A DNA stretch of 40,700 nucleotides from a virus. Under the pieces are notes generated by a model. That model was not told where the DNA came from and made no database searches. It was given only the letters and a program-made list of their open reading frames with translations. The position numbers and the translations under genes are program-made. This document shows positions 29,992 to 37,628 of the stretch, piece after piece (position 1 is the first letter of the stretch; every line of letters starts with the position of its first letter). The stretch lies in IMG/VR virus record IMGVR_UViG_3300017991_000201, positions 1 to 40,700 of that record. The stretch is one strand, 5' to 3'.

Positions 29992-30018
29992 CTTCGACAG
30001 CACAGTCACCCCAGGAAA

Positions 30019-30057
30019 GGCTCTGCCGGTGTCCTTTGTCTCGGCGCCGGCAGAGCC
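30019..30057 (+). terminator. Hairpin after initiator-type tRNA
   Basis: A perfect 11-bp stem (GGCTCTGCCGG 30019-30029 and CCGGCAGAGCC 30047-30057) with a 17-nt loop lies 27 nt after the tRNA. There is no T-run, so it may be an RNA processing or transcription-pausing element rather than a standard terminator. Confidence 0.45.
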
Positions 30058-30081
30058 GTAGTAACAAGCGAGGGCCGTCTG

Positions 30082-30507
30082 ATGAGCGACACACCGAAAC
30101 TTTGCCGGAAGAAGCCGGGTCGGAAGCCGGTGGTTACGGTTCGGATGCCGCGAGAGTTGTTTGATCGGCTGCATTTGGAGGCCGACGAGCATGGGACGAG
30201 TGTGAACAAGTGGTGCATCCACAAGCTACGCCAAGAGGCCCCACCGCTGGAGCTCTTCCTGATCCTCTCGCTGAAGTGGTCGCGGGGCCGAGATGAGCTG
30301 GTCTGGTATATGCCGAACTCGAGAGGCTACACGGCCAATCTCGACATAGCCGGCCGCTTCACACGTGAGGAAGCCGGGGAGCTCGTCTGCGAAGGAGTGA
30401 CGTCCGCCGTCGACGTGAATGTGGCATATGACCTGGCCGAGCGAAAGGCTGTCGTGGCGCCCGACGCCAATGAGTTGGAGAAGCTGCTTGCGGAGGGCGG
30501 GCTGTGA
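30082..30507 (+). CDS. Ribbon-helix-helix DNA-binding protein
   Basis: A 141-residue protein. Residues about 12-50 (GRKPVVTVRMPRELFDRLHLEADEHGTSVNKWCIHKL) form a ribbon-helix-helix of Arc/HicB/toxin-antitoxin type, with the V-T-V-R-M-P strand and S-V-N-K-W helix. The C-terminal part includes DELVWYMPNSRGYTANLDIAGRFTREEAGE, a segment often seen in phage small proteins. It is likely an early transcription regulator. The stop overlaps the next start (GTGA). Confidence 0.78.
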   Translation: MSDTPKLCRKKPGRKPVVTVRMPRELFDRLHLEADEHGTSVNKWCIHKLRQEAPPLELFLILSLKWSRGRDELVWYMPNSRGYTANLDIAGRFTREEAGELVCEGVTSAVDVNVAYDLAERKAVVAPDANELEKLLAEGGL

Positions 30508-30794
30508 GCATTCAAGCAACAGACCAAAAGCGGCCGTTGACGGCAGCACAAACGACCGTGATGACGGCGATCTGTGAGCTGCTGTTGGCGCGGCGGTACC
30601 CGCCATCAATACGAGAGATCAGCCAGCGGGCAGGCTGCAAGCCGAATGTCATCGGCGATCACCTGCGCCGGATTGAGGAGAAAGGCTGGATCAAACGAGA
30701 GCCGCGGCGAGCTCGTGCCCTCATCGTTATCGGTGGGCCGGCTGCCGTGCTCGCCGAAATCGGACCGGAGACAGATCGGATCAAACCGGAATGA
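30504..30794 (+). CDS. Second LexA-type winged-helix protein
   Basis: A 96-residue protein consisting almost only of a LexA-type DNA-binding domain: LTAAQTTVMTAICELLLARRYPPSIREISQRAGCKPNVIGDHLRRIEEKGWIKREPRRARAL. The P-P-S-I-R-E-I-S turn and L-x-x-I-E-E-K-G-W-I wing match the family, and there is no S24 protease domain. GTG start overlaps the RHH stop, so both regulators are co-translated. With the protein at 21911, the phage has two such stand-alone domains, possibly opposing regulators. Confidence 0.75.
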   Translation: MSIQATDQKRPLTAAQTTVMTAICELLLARRYPPSIREISQRAGCKPNVIGDHLRRIEEKGWIKREPRRARALIVIGGPAAVLAEIGPETDRIKPE

Positions 30795-30819
30795 CTATCG
30801 AGATGATTGGAGAATTGTC

Positions 30820-31170
30820 ATGGAGTTAAAGGAACTCACGCTTTCCTCAATGTCGGATCTTAGCCATGGAGCGGTTGGTGTCGCGGTGGACATGCTCATC
30901 AAGCAAGCCATCCGAGATTGCATTGACCGGCCCGGTGACAACCGGGGTCGTGTCCTCACTCTCGGTTTGATCTTCAAGCCGACACCACACGTGGACGGGC
31001 AGTCGATCACGTGTGAGGGCACGAAAGCCGTGGCCAAAGCCAAGCTGAAGCTGCCAGATTACGAGACAAACGAACTGGACTTCGGCGTTCGGCACAACGG
31101 CTCGGCCGTGTTCTCGCCTCACTCGCCGGAAAATCACAAGCAGACATCGTTTATCGAAGACGACGAGTAG
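30820..31170 (+). CDS. Hypothetical early protein
   Basis: A 116-residue protein (MELKELTLSSMSDLSHGAVGVAVDMLIKQAIRDCIDRPGDNRGRVLTLGLIFKPTPHVDGQSITCEGTKAVAKAKLKLPDYETNELDFGVRHNG...). The layout, a helix, then R-V-L-T-L-G-L-I-F-K-P and paired strands, is common in a small phage protein usually encoded just before DUF2303/YfdQ proteins. Function not known. GGAGAATTGTC precedes the ATG. Confidence 0.65.
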   Translation: MELKELTLSSMSDLSHGAVGVAVDMLIKQAIRDCIDRPGDNRGRVLTLGLIFKPTPHVDGQSITCEGTKAVAKAKLKLPDYETNELDFGVRHNGSAVFSPHSPENHKQTSFIEDDE

Positions 31171-31221
31171 CGGCATCGGAGCCTTGCTACCTTCACCACT
31201 TCCCCTCGAAAGGACTCTTTC

Positions 31222-31986
31222 ATGATTTCGTCAGAAGCCATTCAGCTCATTCAGAAGACCGCACAGGATGCGGCAATTGCTCAAGTCCTGGACATTGACG
31301 ATCCGCGGGCACACCACATCAGGCTTGGCAATGAGGTGATTCAGATCGCCAAACCGCCAGCCATTCGAACGCACAAGGCAAGCTCGATTGAAGCGTTCTG
31401 CCAAGTTGTGAACAACTTGCCGGCCGACTCTGGTCAATCTCAAACGGCAACAGTGTGGCATGACGGATTCCGCGTCGTCGGGATCTTTGATGATGGTGAT
31501 CGACGCGACACCGTCAAGTGCGAGCTGACGCCATCGCGGCAGTTGGAGACGCTGCGAAAGGTCGACAGAACTCCGCTCAATCAACGAGAGTTCGTGCGTT
31601 GCCTCAAACTCGAGCTTGGAGTTCCTGAGGATTTCGTGGCCCAGTTTCGGAAGTTGCAGTGGTCTCACGGTGAGAACATGACCACCGAGCACAACCGTGG
31701 CGCCGACAAACTGGGAGCCTCGATCCGTGCCGAGGTCGATGGAGTCGAAAGCTTGCCCGACAAGTACATGCTCAGGATGCCACTCTACGACACCGATGGG
31801 GCCAAGCAGCCCTATGACATTCAGTGCCTCATCGAACTGGATGCCGACCCGAACGCGAGGACCATTACGCTGGCACCTCAGCCAGGGGCCATCCAGGCTG
31901 CCCTGGATGCTGCTCAAAAGGACATCGAGAAAGACCTGAATGGCGGCTTGAAAGGCAACGTGCCGGTGTTCTACGGAGCTCCGTGA
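31222..31986 (+). CDS. DUF2303 (YfdQ-like) protein
   Basis: A 254-residue protein. Typical parts are a helical start, an R-T-H-K-A-S-S-I-E-A-F segment, TATVWHDGFRVVGIFDDGDRRDTVKCEL (strand pair), and LPDKYMLRMPLYDTDGAKQPYDIQCLIELDADPNARTITLAPQPG near the end. DUF2303 proteins lie in early or replication regions of many prophages but have no proven function. GAAAGGA precedes the ATG. It belongs to the block that ends with the replication protein. Confidence 0.72.
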   Translation: MISSEAIQLIQKTAQDAAIAQVLDIDDPRAHHIRLGNEVIQIAKPPAIRTHKASSIEAFCQVVNNLPADSGQSQTATVWHDGFRVVGIFDDGDRRDTVKCELTPSRQLETLRKVDRTPLNQREFVRCLKLELGVPEDFVAQFRKLQWSHGENMTTEHNRGADKLGASIRAEVDGVESLPDKYMLRMPLYDTDGAKQPYDIQCLIELDADPNARTITLAPQPGAIQAALDAAQKDIEKDLNGGLKGNVPVFYGAP

Positions 31987-32038
31987 TTCCTGGACATCGA
32001 CGACAAACCCGCCGAGTTGATTTGGAGAACGTAGTGGC

Positions 32039-33142
32039 ATGGCTGCCAGCATCGAACAGGTTATCAGTTTCGACCCGTCCAGGGATATCGACGCGTATTT
32101 GAGCGACAACGCGGCGCCGCTCAAGCGGCGTGGCCTGACACCCGTGTCGATCGAACTGTACGTGATGCTCTGCCGAATGTGTGAGCCAGGCCAAAGCAGG
32201 CTCGTGTGCGGCTTTCAGAGTGACCTGGCGGCCGAGCTGAGGCGGAGGGCTCCCAACGTCCGTGGAATGAGCGAAGGGGCCGTGTGCCGTAAGCTCGCCG
32301 GCCTGGCGGAAATTGAGCTGATCAAGAAGAGGGGCGGGGGGCCGTGGGGAGATGACCTGGTCATCGACATCCGATCGCCGGAGACGGTGGCCGAGCAGCC
32401 GCGGAAGGCTCGCCGGCCACGAGTGGCCGTGACTCCGGACGTCGATCGCCAGGCCAGCCTCTTCCCCCAGGAGCCGACTTCGCTCCGCGTGTTTTCCCCC
32501 TCCGAGGAGCCGGACGAACAAGGAACGAAATCACAATCGATTGTGATTTCAGAACCAAAATCACAATCGATTGCGCTATTGGAAGCGCCTAAACCTGCGG
32601 AACACACCTCATATACGCGTACGCGCGTGCGGGCGCACGCAGTCGACGACGAAGTCGAAGACGAAGACGAGTCGACAGGGACGAAGGGAGTTCTTTCAAG
32701 AGAAGTGCTGGAAATGGCACGCCAGCCGGTCGCGGAAGAGGAGGCCGCGGAGGCCGGCCAGGCCCTCCGCGACATCGAACGGAAGTGGAGGCAAGTCGGG
32801 CTCGAACCGGCCGGCGATCGCGACCAGCTTGCCGAAGATCGATCGATCATCCGACGATCGTACGTGTTGTTTCGGCGTGGCCTGATACCGGAAGAGGCGT
32901 GGGCCGAAGCGGTCGGCAATCCGATCGACCGGCGCCGACAAGGCCGACGAGTCAAGAAGCCTGCTGCCCAGTTCACGAGACGGATGTTCCAGGTCCCGCA
33001 CTTCGCCAAGCTGCTCGGAGCCGTTCGGGAACGACTGCCAAGGAGCGATCCCACGGCGGCCGAGCAATCGCGACCGATGACGCGTGAGGAATTTCGAGCC
33101 GCGGCGCCGGCTTGGACCAAACTACCGAAGGATGACGAGTGA
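32039..33142 (+). CDS. Replication initiator-like protein with internal origin
   Basis: A 367-residue protein. The N-terminal part (SIELYVMLCRMCEPGQSRLVCGFQSDLAAELRRRAPNVRGMSEGAVCRKLAGLAEIELIKKRGGG) looks like a winged helix that reads DNA. A long charged linker follows, and the C-terminal part is basic and helical (RRSYVLFRRGLIPEEAWAEAV...AAQFTRRMFQVPHFAKLL). The layout resembles lambda O-type proteins: DNA-binding N-terminus, partner-binding C-terminus, and iterons inside the gene's linker (32527-32580). No polymerase or helicase motif. The stop overlaps the next gene (TGATG). Confidence 0.55.
   Translation: MAASIEQVISFDPSRDIDAYLSDNAAPLKRRGLTPVSIELYVMLCRMCEPGQSRLVCGFQSDLAAELRRRAPNVRGMSEGAVCRKLAGLAEIELIKKRGGGPWGDDLVIDIRSPETVAEQPRKARRPRVAVTPDVDRQASLFPQEPTSLRVFSPSEEPDEQGTKSQSIVISEPKSQSIALLEAPKPAEHTSYTRTRVRAHAVDDEVEDEDESTGTKGVLSREVLEMARQPVAEEEAAEAGQALRDIERKWRQVGLEPAGDRDQLAEDRSIIRRSYVLFRRGLIPEEAWAEAVGNPIDRRRQGRRVKKPAAQFTRRMFQVPHFAKLLGAVRERLPRSDPTAAEQSRPMTREEFRAAAPAWTKLPKDDE
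32527..32580. other. ori: Putative replication origin: palindromic iterons
   Basis: A perfect 24-nt palindrome spans 32527-32550 (half-site GAAATCACAATC). The 16-nt core AAATCACAATCGATTG is repeated 30 nt downstream at 32558-32573, so the two sites are on the same face of the helix. They lie in the disordered linker of the replication-initiator gene, like the iterons in lambda O. A stretch of alternating purine-pyrimidine bases follows (about 32612-32640). Confidence 0.6.
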
Positions 33143-34065
33143 TGGGCAAGATGACGAAAATCGAATGGTGCGACTCGACGCTCAACATTCTGGTTGGATG
33201 CGCCGGGTGCGAGCTGTTTCCGAATATCTGCTATGCCGCGGAGTTGGTGGGCAGGTACGCCGGTCAGAAGGGCTGGCCGGCGGACTTCAACAAGCCGGAG
33301 CTATTCCTCGAGCGGCTCGACGGTGCGCTGAAATGGCCGGATCTGACCGGCACGACGCGACCGTTCAAGCCCTGGCTCAATGGCCGGCCGCGGATGATCT
33401 TCCTGAACGACATGGGAGACGCGTTCTCGCCCGCAACAACCGAGGACCAACTCCGTCAGCTCATGCCGGCTTTCGAGCAAATGACCCAGTCTCCACACGC
33501 CTGGCTGATGCTCACAAAATGGCCGACGCGGATGGCTGATTTCGTCGCCAAGTGGACGCGTGAGTTCGATTCGCTCTGGCCGTCGAATGTGTGGCTGGGG
33601 ATCTCGGCAACGTGCCAGGCGACGTTTGACGCTCGTGTGCATGCTCTCGTGCATCGGCTGGCGGCCGACATCAACACACGGCCGGCAGTGCTCTTCGCGT
33701 CGCTCGAGCCGCTTATCGAGCCGATCAAGGTGCATCACAACTTCGACGGCGACAAGACCAGGAACTGGCTTGCTCCCGGTGGCCTGGACTGGGTGATTGT
33801 GGGCGGGGCAAGCGGCCAGCAGGCTCCGCCTTGCGACATCAAGGCGGTCTTTCGGATCACCGAGCAGTGCCAGGCCGGCGATACGCCGTGCTTTGTCAAG
33901 CAGCTCGGCACCAAGGCGTATGACAGCGACTTCTCCGACGCACCGGACGGTCCGCTGGCCACTTGGATCAGGGACTACAGCAAGGACCCCAAGCAAGGTG
34001 CCTGGCGTTGGTGGCCGAGTTGGCTACGTGTGAGACAGGTTCCAGAGATCGAGGAAACGAAATGA
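33142..34065 (+). CDS. Phage Gp37/Gp68 family protein (DUF5131)
   Basis: A 307-residue protein whose N-terminus MGKMTKIEWCDSTLNILVGCAGCELFPNICYA matches the family, with a cysteine cluster (Cys20, Cys23, Cys30) that may bind a metal or Fe-S centre. The family motif I-E-W-x-D-x-T-x-N is present, and later MIFLNDMGDAF, WLMLTKWPTRM, VWLGISA, LFASLEPL, and DWVIVGGASG...CFVKQLG. These proteins have a TIM-barrel-like pattern and are thought to be enzymes, but the reaction is unknown. ATG 33142 overlaps the previous stop. Confidence 0.85.
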   Translation: MGKMTKIEWCDSTLNILVGCAGCELFPNICYAAELVGRYAGQKGWPADFNKPELFLERLDGALKWPDLTGTTRPFKPWLNGRPRMIFLNDMGDAFSPATTEDQLRQLMPAFEQMTQSPHAWLMLTKWPTRMADFVAKWTREFDSLWPSNVWLGISATCQATFDARVHALVHRLAADINTRPAVLFASLEPLIEPIKVHHNFDGDKTRNWLAPGGLDWVIVGGASGQQAPPCDIKAVFRITEQCQAGDTPCFVKQLGTKAYDSDFSDAPDGPLATWIRDYSKDPKQGAWRWWPSWLRVRQVPEIEETK

Positions 34066-34274
34066 GTGAGCCGGCAACATGCCGAAACTGCGGACACGGC
34101 TTGCATCCGGTGATGCCGTGCGAGGGTCGCAACTTCATCAAGCGGCCGTGCTCGTGCCCCGGTACGCGTGGCTGGGTGTCGTTGAGCTACGCCGGAATGA
34201 ACAAGGCCGGCGTAACGATCAATGAGGCGTACGTCGCCAAGACAATCCAGGAGTGGATGGACAAGCAGGGATGA
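34062..34274 (+). CDS. Small cysteine-rich (zinc-binding) protein
   Basis: A 70-residue protein: CRNCGHGLHPVMPCEGRNFIKRPCSCPG contains five cysteines and a histidine in a zinc-finger-like spacing, followed by an unrelated helical C-terminus (INEAYVAKTIQEWMDKQG). The start overlaps the previous stop (ATGA) and the stop overlaps the methyltransferase start (ATGA). Function unknown. Confidence 0.65.
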   Translation: MSEPATCRNCGHGLHPVMPCEGRNFIKRPCSCPGTRGWVSLSYAGMNKAGVTINEAYVAKTIQEWMDKQG

Positions 34275-35041
34275 GCTATCCAGGCGGAAAAGACGGCGCC
34301 GGCGTGTGGCAGAAGATCATCAGCCACATTCCACGCCACCGTGTGCTGGTCGAACTGTTCGGCGGCTCGGCCGCCGTGACACGGCACATTCTGCCCGCAG
34401 AGCGAAATATCGTGGTGGAGGTCGACGCGGCCGTTATCGCCGGCGAAGGCGATAAGATCCGGCGCGCATGCCCGACGGTCGAACTGATCAACGAACACGC
34501 GTTCCGGTTCGTTGAGACGGCACCGATCGAAGACGATTGGTGTGCGTACTTCGATCCGCCGTACCACCCGAGCACGCTCAAGAGCCGCGAAAGGTACGAA
34601 CACGTGCTGACAGCCGAGGAGCATGATGTGATGCTTGGCCTGGCTGTCAAACTGCCGTGTGCGGTCTTGATCTCCGGATACCGGTGCGAATCGTATGACC
34701 GGATGCTCTCCGACTGGTACCGCCTCGACTACATCTGCGGTACCCGTGGCGGACCGGCCGTCGAATCGCTGTGGTCGAACCGAGGCGTGCCGGAATGGCC
34801 TCACGATGGCCGTTTCGTTGGCGAGGACTTCCGGGAGCGGGAAACACGATCGCGGCGCCGTGAGACTATCCAGCGTCGAGCCGCGGCCGTCGATCCGGCC
34901 GAGCTGCTGACGATGGCGGAAGACATCGCCTGCAGTATCGCCGATCGTGGCGGGGAAGTACTCCTGGAGGAAGTGCTCACTGGGATCCGGAATCGCAGGC
35001 AATGGCGAGCCAAGCAGCTTGGAAGAGTCAACGAGCGATGA
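34271..35041 (+). CDS. N6-adenine DNA methyltransferase (Dam, D12 class)
   Basis: A 256-residue methyltransferase. It begins MSYPGGKDGAGVWQKII, the P-G-G-K motif of D12-class enzymes, with motif I VELFGGSAAV (27-36), catalytic motif IV DPPY (95-98; CAYFDPPYHPSTLKS) and a GYRCESYDRML segment. It methylates adenine in a short DNA target. Motif order matches the alpha class. Together with the cytosine methyltransferase it gives the phage two DNA modification activities. Last gene of the early operon; the start is coupled to the zinc protein. Confidence 0.9.
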   Translation: MSYPGGKDGAGVWQKIISHIPRHRVLVELFGGSAAVTRHILPAERNIVVEVDAAVIAGEGDKIRRACPTVELINEHAFRFVETAPIEDDWCAYFDPPYHPSTLKSRERYEHVLTAEEHDVMLGLAVKLPCAVLISGYRCESYDRMLSDWYRLDYICGTRGGPAVESLWSNRGVPEWPHDGRFVGEDFRERETRSRRRETIQRRAAAVDPAELLTMAEDIACSIADRGGEVLLEEVLTGIRNRRQWRAKQLGRVNER

Positions 35042-35136
35042 CGCGTGCGTTAGTAGGGCGATCAGGAATTGAGGCAAGCAGGAACTTACCGAACCGATGG
35101 AGCGACGAACGATGATCTGCAACGAGAGATACACCG

Positions 35137-36120
35137 ATGAAAAAGCGACTGCGCAAAAAGATGACCGCTACCCAGTTCTATCACCAGTACGTTAAACCGA
35201 CATGCAGGGTAGCTATGGATCTGTCCCCAAAAACAATCGACCTCGATGAGATCGCCCTGAAATACTGGCGGAGGTTCACGGGGGATCCGCCCCTGAAGAA
35301 GATCACCCGGAAAACGGTACTGAAGTTCGCCATGGGACTGAAGACGCTTCCCGGCCGCGATGGCAACATGGCTCCCAGCACACAACAGACGCGAATCGTA
35401 CACATGCAAACGATTCTCCATCTCGCCGGACCACAGACCCCAGATCACGATATGGCTGTTGGGTTGTTCAAGCGACCGCTTCCGAGGATTCCGCGGCCCA
35501 AGGTTGTCCAGGGCGATCCGAAGATGCTCCCCATGCGGCAAATCGAAGCCTGGCTCCGAGCTTGTGATTACGCAGGGAGTCCGAGGCTGCCGAACATCCA
35601 TCCACCAACGTGGTGGAGAGCACTGATTCTCTACACATACAACACCGGAATGAGAATCGACACGATCATGAAGTCTGAGTGGGCATGGCTTGACGACGAG
35701 GGGTGGTTGAGCGTGCCAGCGTGGGCCTACAAGGGCGGCAGGATGTTCCGACGCTTCTACGTGAACTCCTTCGCAAGAGAGGCTATCGAAGTGCTCAGGG
35801 ACTCCGGGTACGACAGGATCGTTCCTTGGCCCAACTACCCGGAGTCAGATCGGTGGCTTCAGGACCGGAGAGCGTGGCTCTGGAAGAAGGCAGGAATCAC
35901 AGACCAGAAGGGCAACGGCTTCCACGGCCTCCGCCGTACGTTGCTGAATGAAGTGGCGAAGGAAGACATCGAGGTTGCACGCGTAGTTGCTGGACACACC
36001 CGTGGCGACGTCCTCATGGAGCACTACGTCAACCGAGACGAATTGATAAGCCAAGCTCTGGACGGAGTACGCCAGCCGTTCGACGCCGAACAGGAAACAG
36101 AACATCGGAAGGCAGCATGA
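35137..36120 (+). CDS. Second tyrosine recombinase
   Basis: A 327-residue recombinase unlike the integrase at 23731. Catalytic residues are seen: Arg173 (YNTGMRIDTIMKSEW), a likely Lys199 (AYKGGRM), His263-x-x-Arg266 (FHGLRR), His287 (AGHTRGD) and Tyr297 (MEHYVNR). The N-terminal part forms a core-binding domain (STQQTRIVHMQTILHLAG). It could be a second integrase acquired with another element, a resolvase, or an invertase. A tRNA-like element starts 66 nt downstream and a 12-bp inverted repeat lies about 750 nt downstream; both are candidate substrates. Confidence 0.85.
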   Translation: MKKRLRKKMTATQFYHQYVKPTCRVAMDLSPKTIDLDEIALKYWRRFTGDPPLKKITRKTVLKFAMGLKTLPGRDGNMAPSTQQTRIVHMQTILHLAGPQTPDHDMAVGLFKRPLPRIPRPKVVQGDPKMLPMRQIEAWLRACDYAGSPRLPNIHPPTWWRALILYTYNTGMRIDTIMKSEWAWLDDEGWLSVPAWAYKGGRMFRRFYVNSFAREAIEVLRDSGYDRIVPWPNYPESDRWLQDRRAWLWKKAGITDQKGNGFHGLRRTLLNEVAKEDIEVARVVAGHTRGDVLMEHYVNRDELISQALDGVRQPFDAEQETEHRKAA

Positions 36121-36186
36121 CGCCGTGTTCAAAGAGGACTCCGCACTAGCGAACACACCAATTTAACGGAAAGTCGTGAACAACTC

Positions 36187-36261
36187 GGCGGGGTCGCGGA
36201 AGATGGTTCCCCAGGCGGTCATGTTGGCCGTCAAACGCCGGTTCGATTCCGGCACCCGCCG
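36187..36261 (+). tRNA. tRNA-like element after second recombinase
   Basis: Acceptor strands GGCGGGG and ACCCGCC pair over six positions with a G-A mismatch at the seventh. T arm GCCGG TTCGATT CCGGC is perfect, and discriminator G follows. The anticodon stem GCGGT/GCCGT has loop CATGTTG, which lacks T33; if read normally the anticodon is TGT (Thr). The D arm is poor (GGA/TCC). It may be a degenerate tRNA, a tRNA-like RNA, or a second attachment site formed from a host tRNA gene. Coordinates follow the outer stem. Confidence 0.45.
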
Positions 36262-36296
36262 CTACGTCTCAAAAGAACTCGGCGCTGGAGGATGAC

Positions 36297-36509
36297 ATGC
36301 AGACCATAGCGGAAGTCGAAGCGCAGGCCGAGAAGTATTCCTGGCGATCCTACAGCCGAAAGCACTTAGTCAACCGACTGATCGGCAGAGTGCGAACGCT
36401 GCAACGGTGGCTGAAGGAAGCAGAGGAATCACGAGATGAATGGAAGAGGCGACAAGAGAGCACGGAAGCAATGCTCATTAAGCACATCCAAAAGCACGGT
36501 CCCTGCTGA
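36297..36509 (+). CDS. Small coiled-coil hypothetical protein
   Basis: A 70-residue, highly charged and helical protein (MQTIAEVEAQAEKYSWRSYSRKHLVNRLIGRVRTLQRWLKEAEESRDEWKRRQESTEAMLIKHIQKHGPC). GGAGG lies 5 nt before the ATG, which is a strong translation signal. No family recognised. Confidence 0.6.
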   Translation: MQTIAEVEAQAEKYSWRSYSRKHLVNRLIGRVRTLQRWLKEAEESRDEWKRRQESTEAMLIKHIQKHGPC

Positions 36510-36550
36510 GGACTGAGTATACTACGCACTTACTAATGAGGGGGTAAGCA

Positions 36551-36790
36551 ATGGGAAAGAGGGTCGAAGTGAAAATGGCGAAAGCGACCGAGGAGGATTT
36601 TCAGAGCGTTATCGACTTCCTGAACATGCTCGACGAGATCATGGAGTACGGCACGTATACGCCACCGAACGAGGACGAGGAAGAGGTTAGCGAGGAGATC
36701 GACGACGCGGAAACTCTCGAATGGCGACCTGACGTTCTGGCGTGGCTTGAATCGCAAGAGCAGAGCGCCGGAACGGCCAAGGGTTCGTAG
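36551..36790 (+). CDS. Small acidic hypothetical protein
   Basis: A 79-residue acidic protein (MGKRVEVKMAKATEEDFQSVIDFLNMLDEIMEYGTYTPPNEDEEEVSEEIDDAETLEWRPDVLAWLESQEQ...). A GAGGGGG site lies about 7 nt upstream. The helix FQSVIDFLNMLDEIMEYG and the E-W-R-P segment occur in several small phage proteins, but no function is known. A TATACT motif at 36517-36522 might be a -10 box for this gene. Confidence 0.6.
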   Translation: MGKRVEVKMAKATEEDFQSVIDFLNMLDEIMEYGTYTPPNEDEEEVSEEIDDAETLEWRPDVLAWLESQEQSAGTAKGS

Positions 36791-36864
36791 AGTTCTAGGG
36801 GCCGTCCTCGACGGAATCGGCGATGAGGACCACAGAATACGCGACGAGCCACGTCACGGAAAAA

Positions 36865-36935
36865 GCGACACTCACCCCGTCGTTCCTGTGGCGTGGCCGT
36901 CGTGATTCGTGTAGTATGTTCCCGGTGAGTGTCGC
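36865..36935. repeat. 12-bp perfect inverted repeat flanking 47 bp
   Basis: GCGACACTCACC (36865-36876) and its exact complement GGTGAGTGTCGC (36924-36935) flank a 47-bp segment that holds a -10-like TAGTAT (36912-36917). It lies in the 237-nt gap before the hydrolase gene. It could be an operator, an RNA stem, or recombination sites around an invertible promoter. The second tyrosine recombinase is encoded nearby. Confidence 0.55.
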
Positions 36936-37027
36936 ATAAGGGAAGGTTGCGACGCTCCGTCTTCGTGCTGAGCTCTTCCAGCACACGGCAAGCGCTCGCT
37001 TGTGTCTGTGTCACGGATCCAAGACCA

Positions 37028-37621
37028 ATGACGCCGGCTGAACCAAATCCACGGCCCGGGGATGCGATCGGCTTCTCTGGTACCGATTTCGTTTCCGACG
37101 CGATCAACCTGGGTACGCTCGGTTGGCCTCGCTGGGGAATCTCTCACATTGCCATCGTGACCGAACATCCAGAGCACGGAATATGCCTGGCCGAATCGAC
37201 CACGATGGCAAGCCAGCCGTGCCTGATTCGCGGTGAACGTGTCAACGGCGCGCAGTTCCAGCCGATCAAAAGGCGTGTGAATGAGTATGCCGGCCGGGTG
37301 TGGCATTATCCGCTACGAGTGCCTATTGGGCCGCCAATGACTCGGGAACTGAACATTGCCCTGGTTGATTTGGTCGAGAACGAGTGTGGCTACGACTATC
37401 TCGGGGCAGTTCGTTCACGATCGATGATCTATGCCATGATCCGACGGTGGAAGTACGGCCGTGAGGATCTGGAGACGCTCTTCTGTTCGGAGCTTGTCGC
37501 GCTGGCCTGGTCGCGATTCGACCTTTTCGAAACCACCAACGTGTCAGGCTGGAACCCGAACGCGCTCATTCGAGCTGCCCGGAAACAGAACATCATTGTG
37601 CCACCGTATCGGTGGAAGTGA
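37028..37621 (+). CDS. YiiX/NlpC-P60-like cysteine hydrolase
   Basis: A 197-residue protein with the features of permuted NlpC/P60 (YiiX/YebB-like) hydrolases: PRPGDAIGFSGTDFVSDAINLG, then WGISHIAIVTEHPEHGICLAEST with the histidine in S-H-I-A-I-V, and LETLFCSELVALAW with the probable catalytic cysteine in C-S-E-L-V-A. Such enzymes cut peptides of peptidoglycan or amide bonds. At this place near the end of the late region it may serve in lysis or entry. The ATG has a weak ribosome site, so the start is not certain. Confidence 0.72.
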   Translation: MTPAEPNPRPGDAIGFSGTDFVSDAINLGTLGWPRWGISHIAIVTEHPEHGICLAESTTMASQPCLIRGERVNGAQFQPIKRRVNEYAGRVWHYPLRVPIGPPMTRELNIALVDLVENECGYDYLGAVRSRSMIYAMIRRWKYGREDLETLFCSELVALAWSRFDLFETTNVSGWNPNALIRAARKQNIIVPPYRWK

Positions 37622-37628
37622 GGCACGC

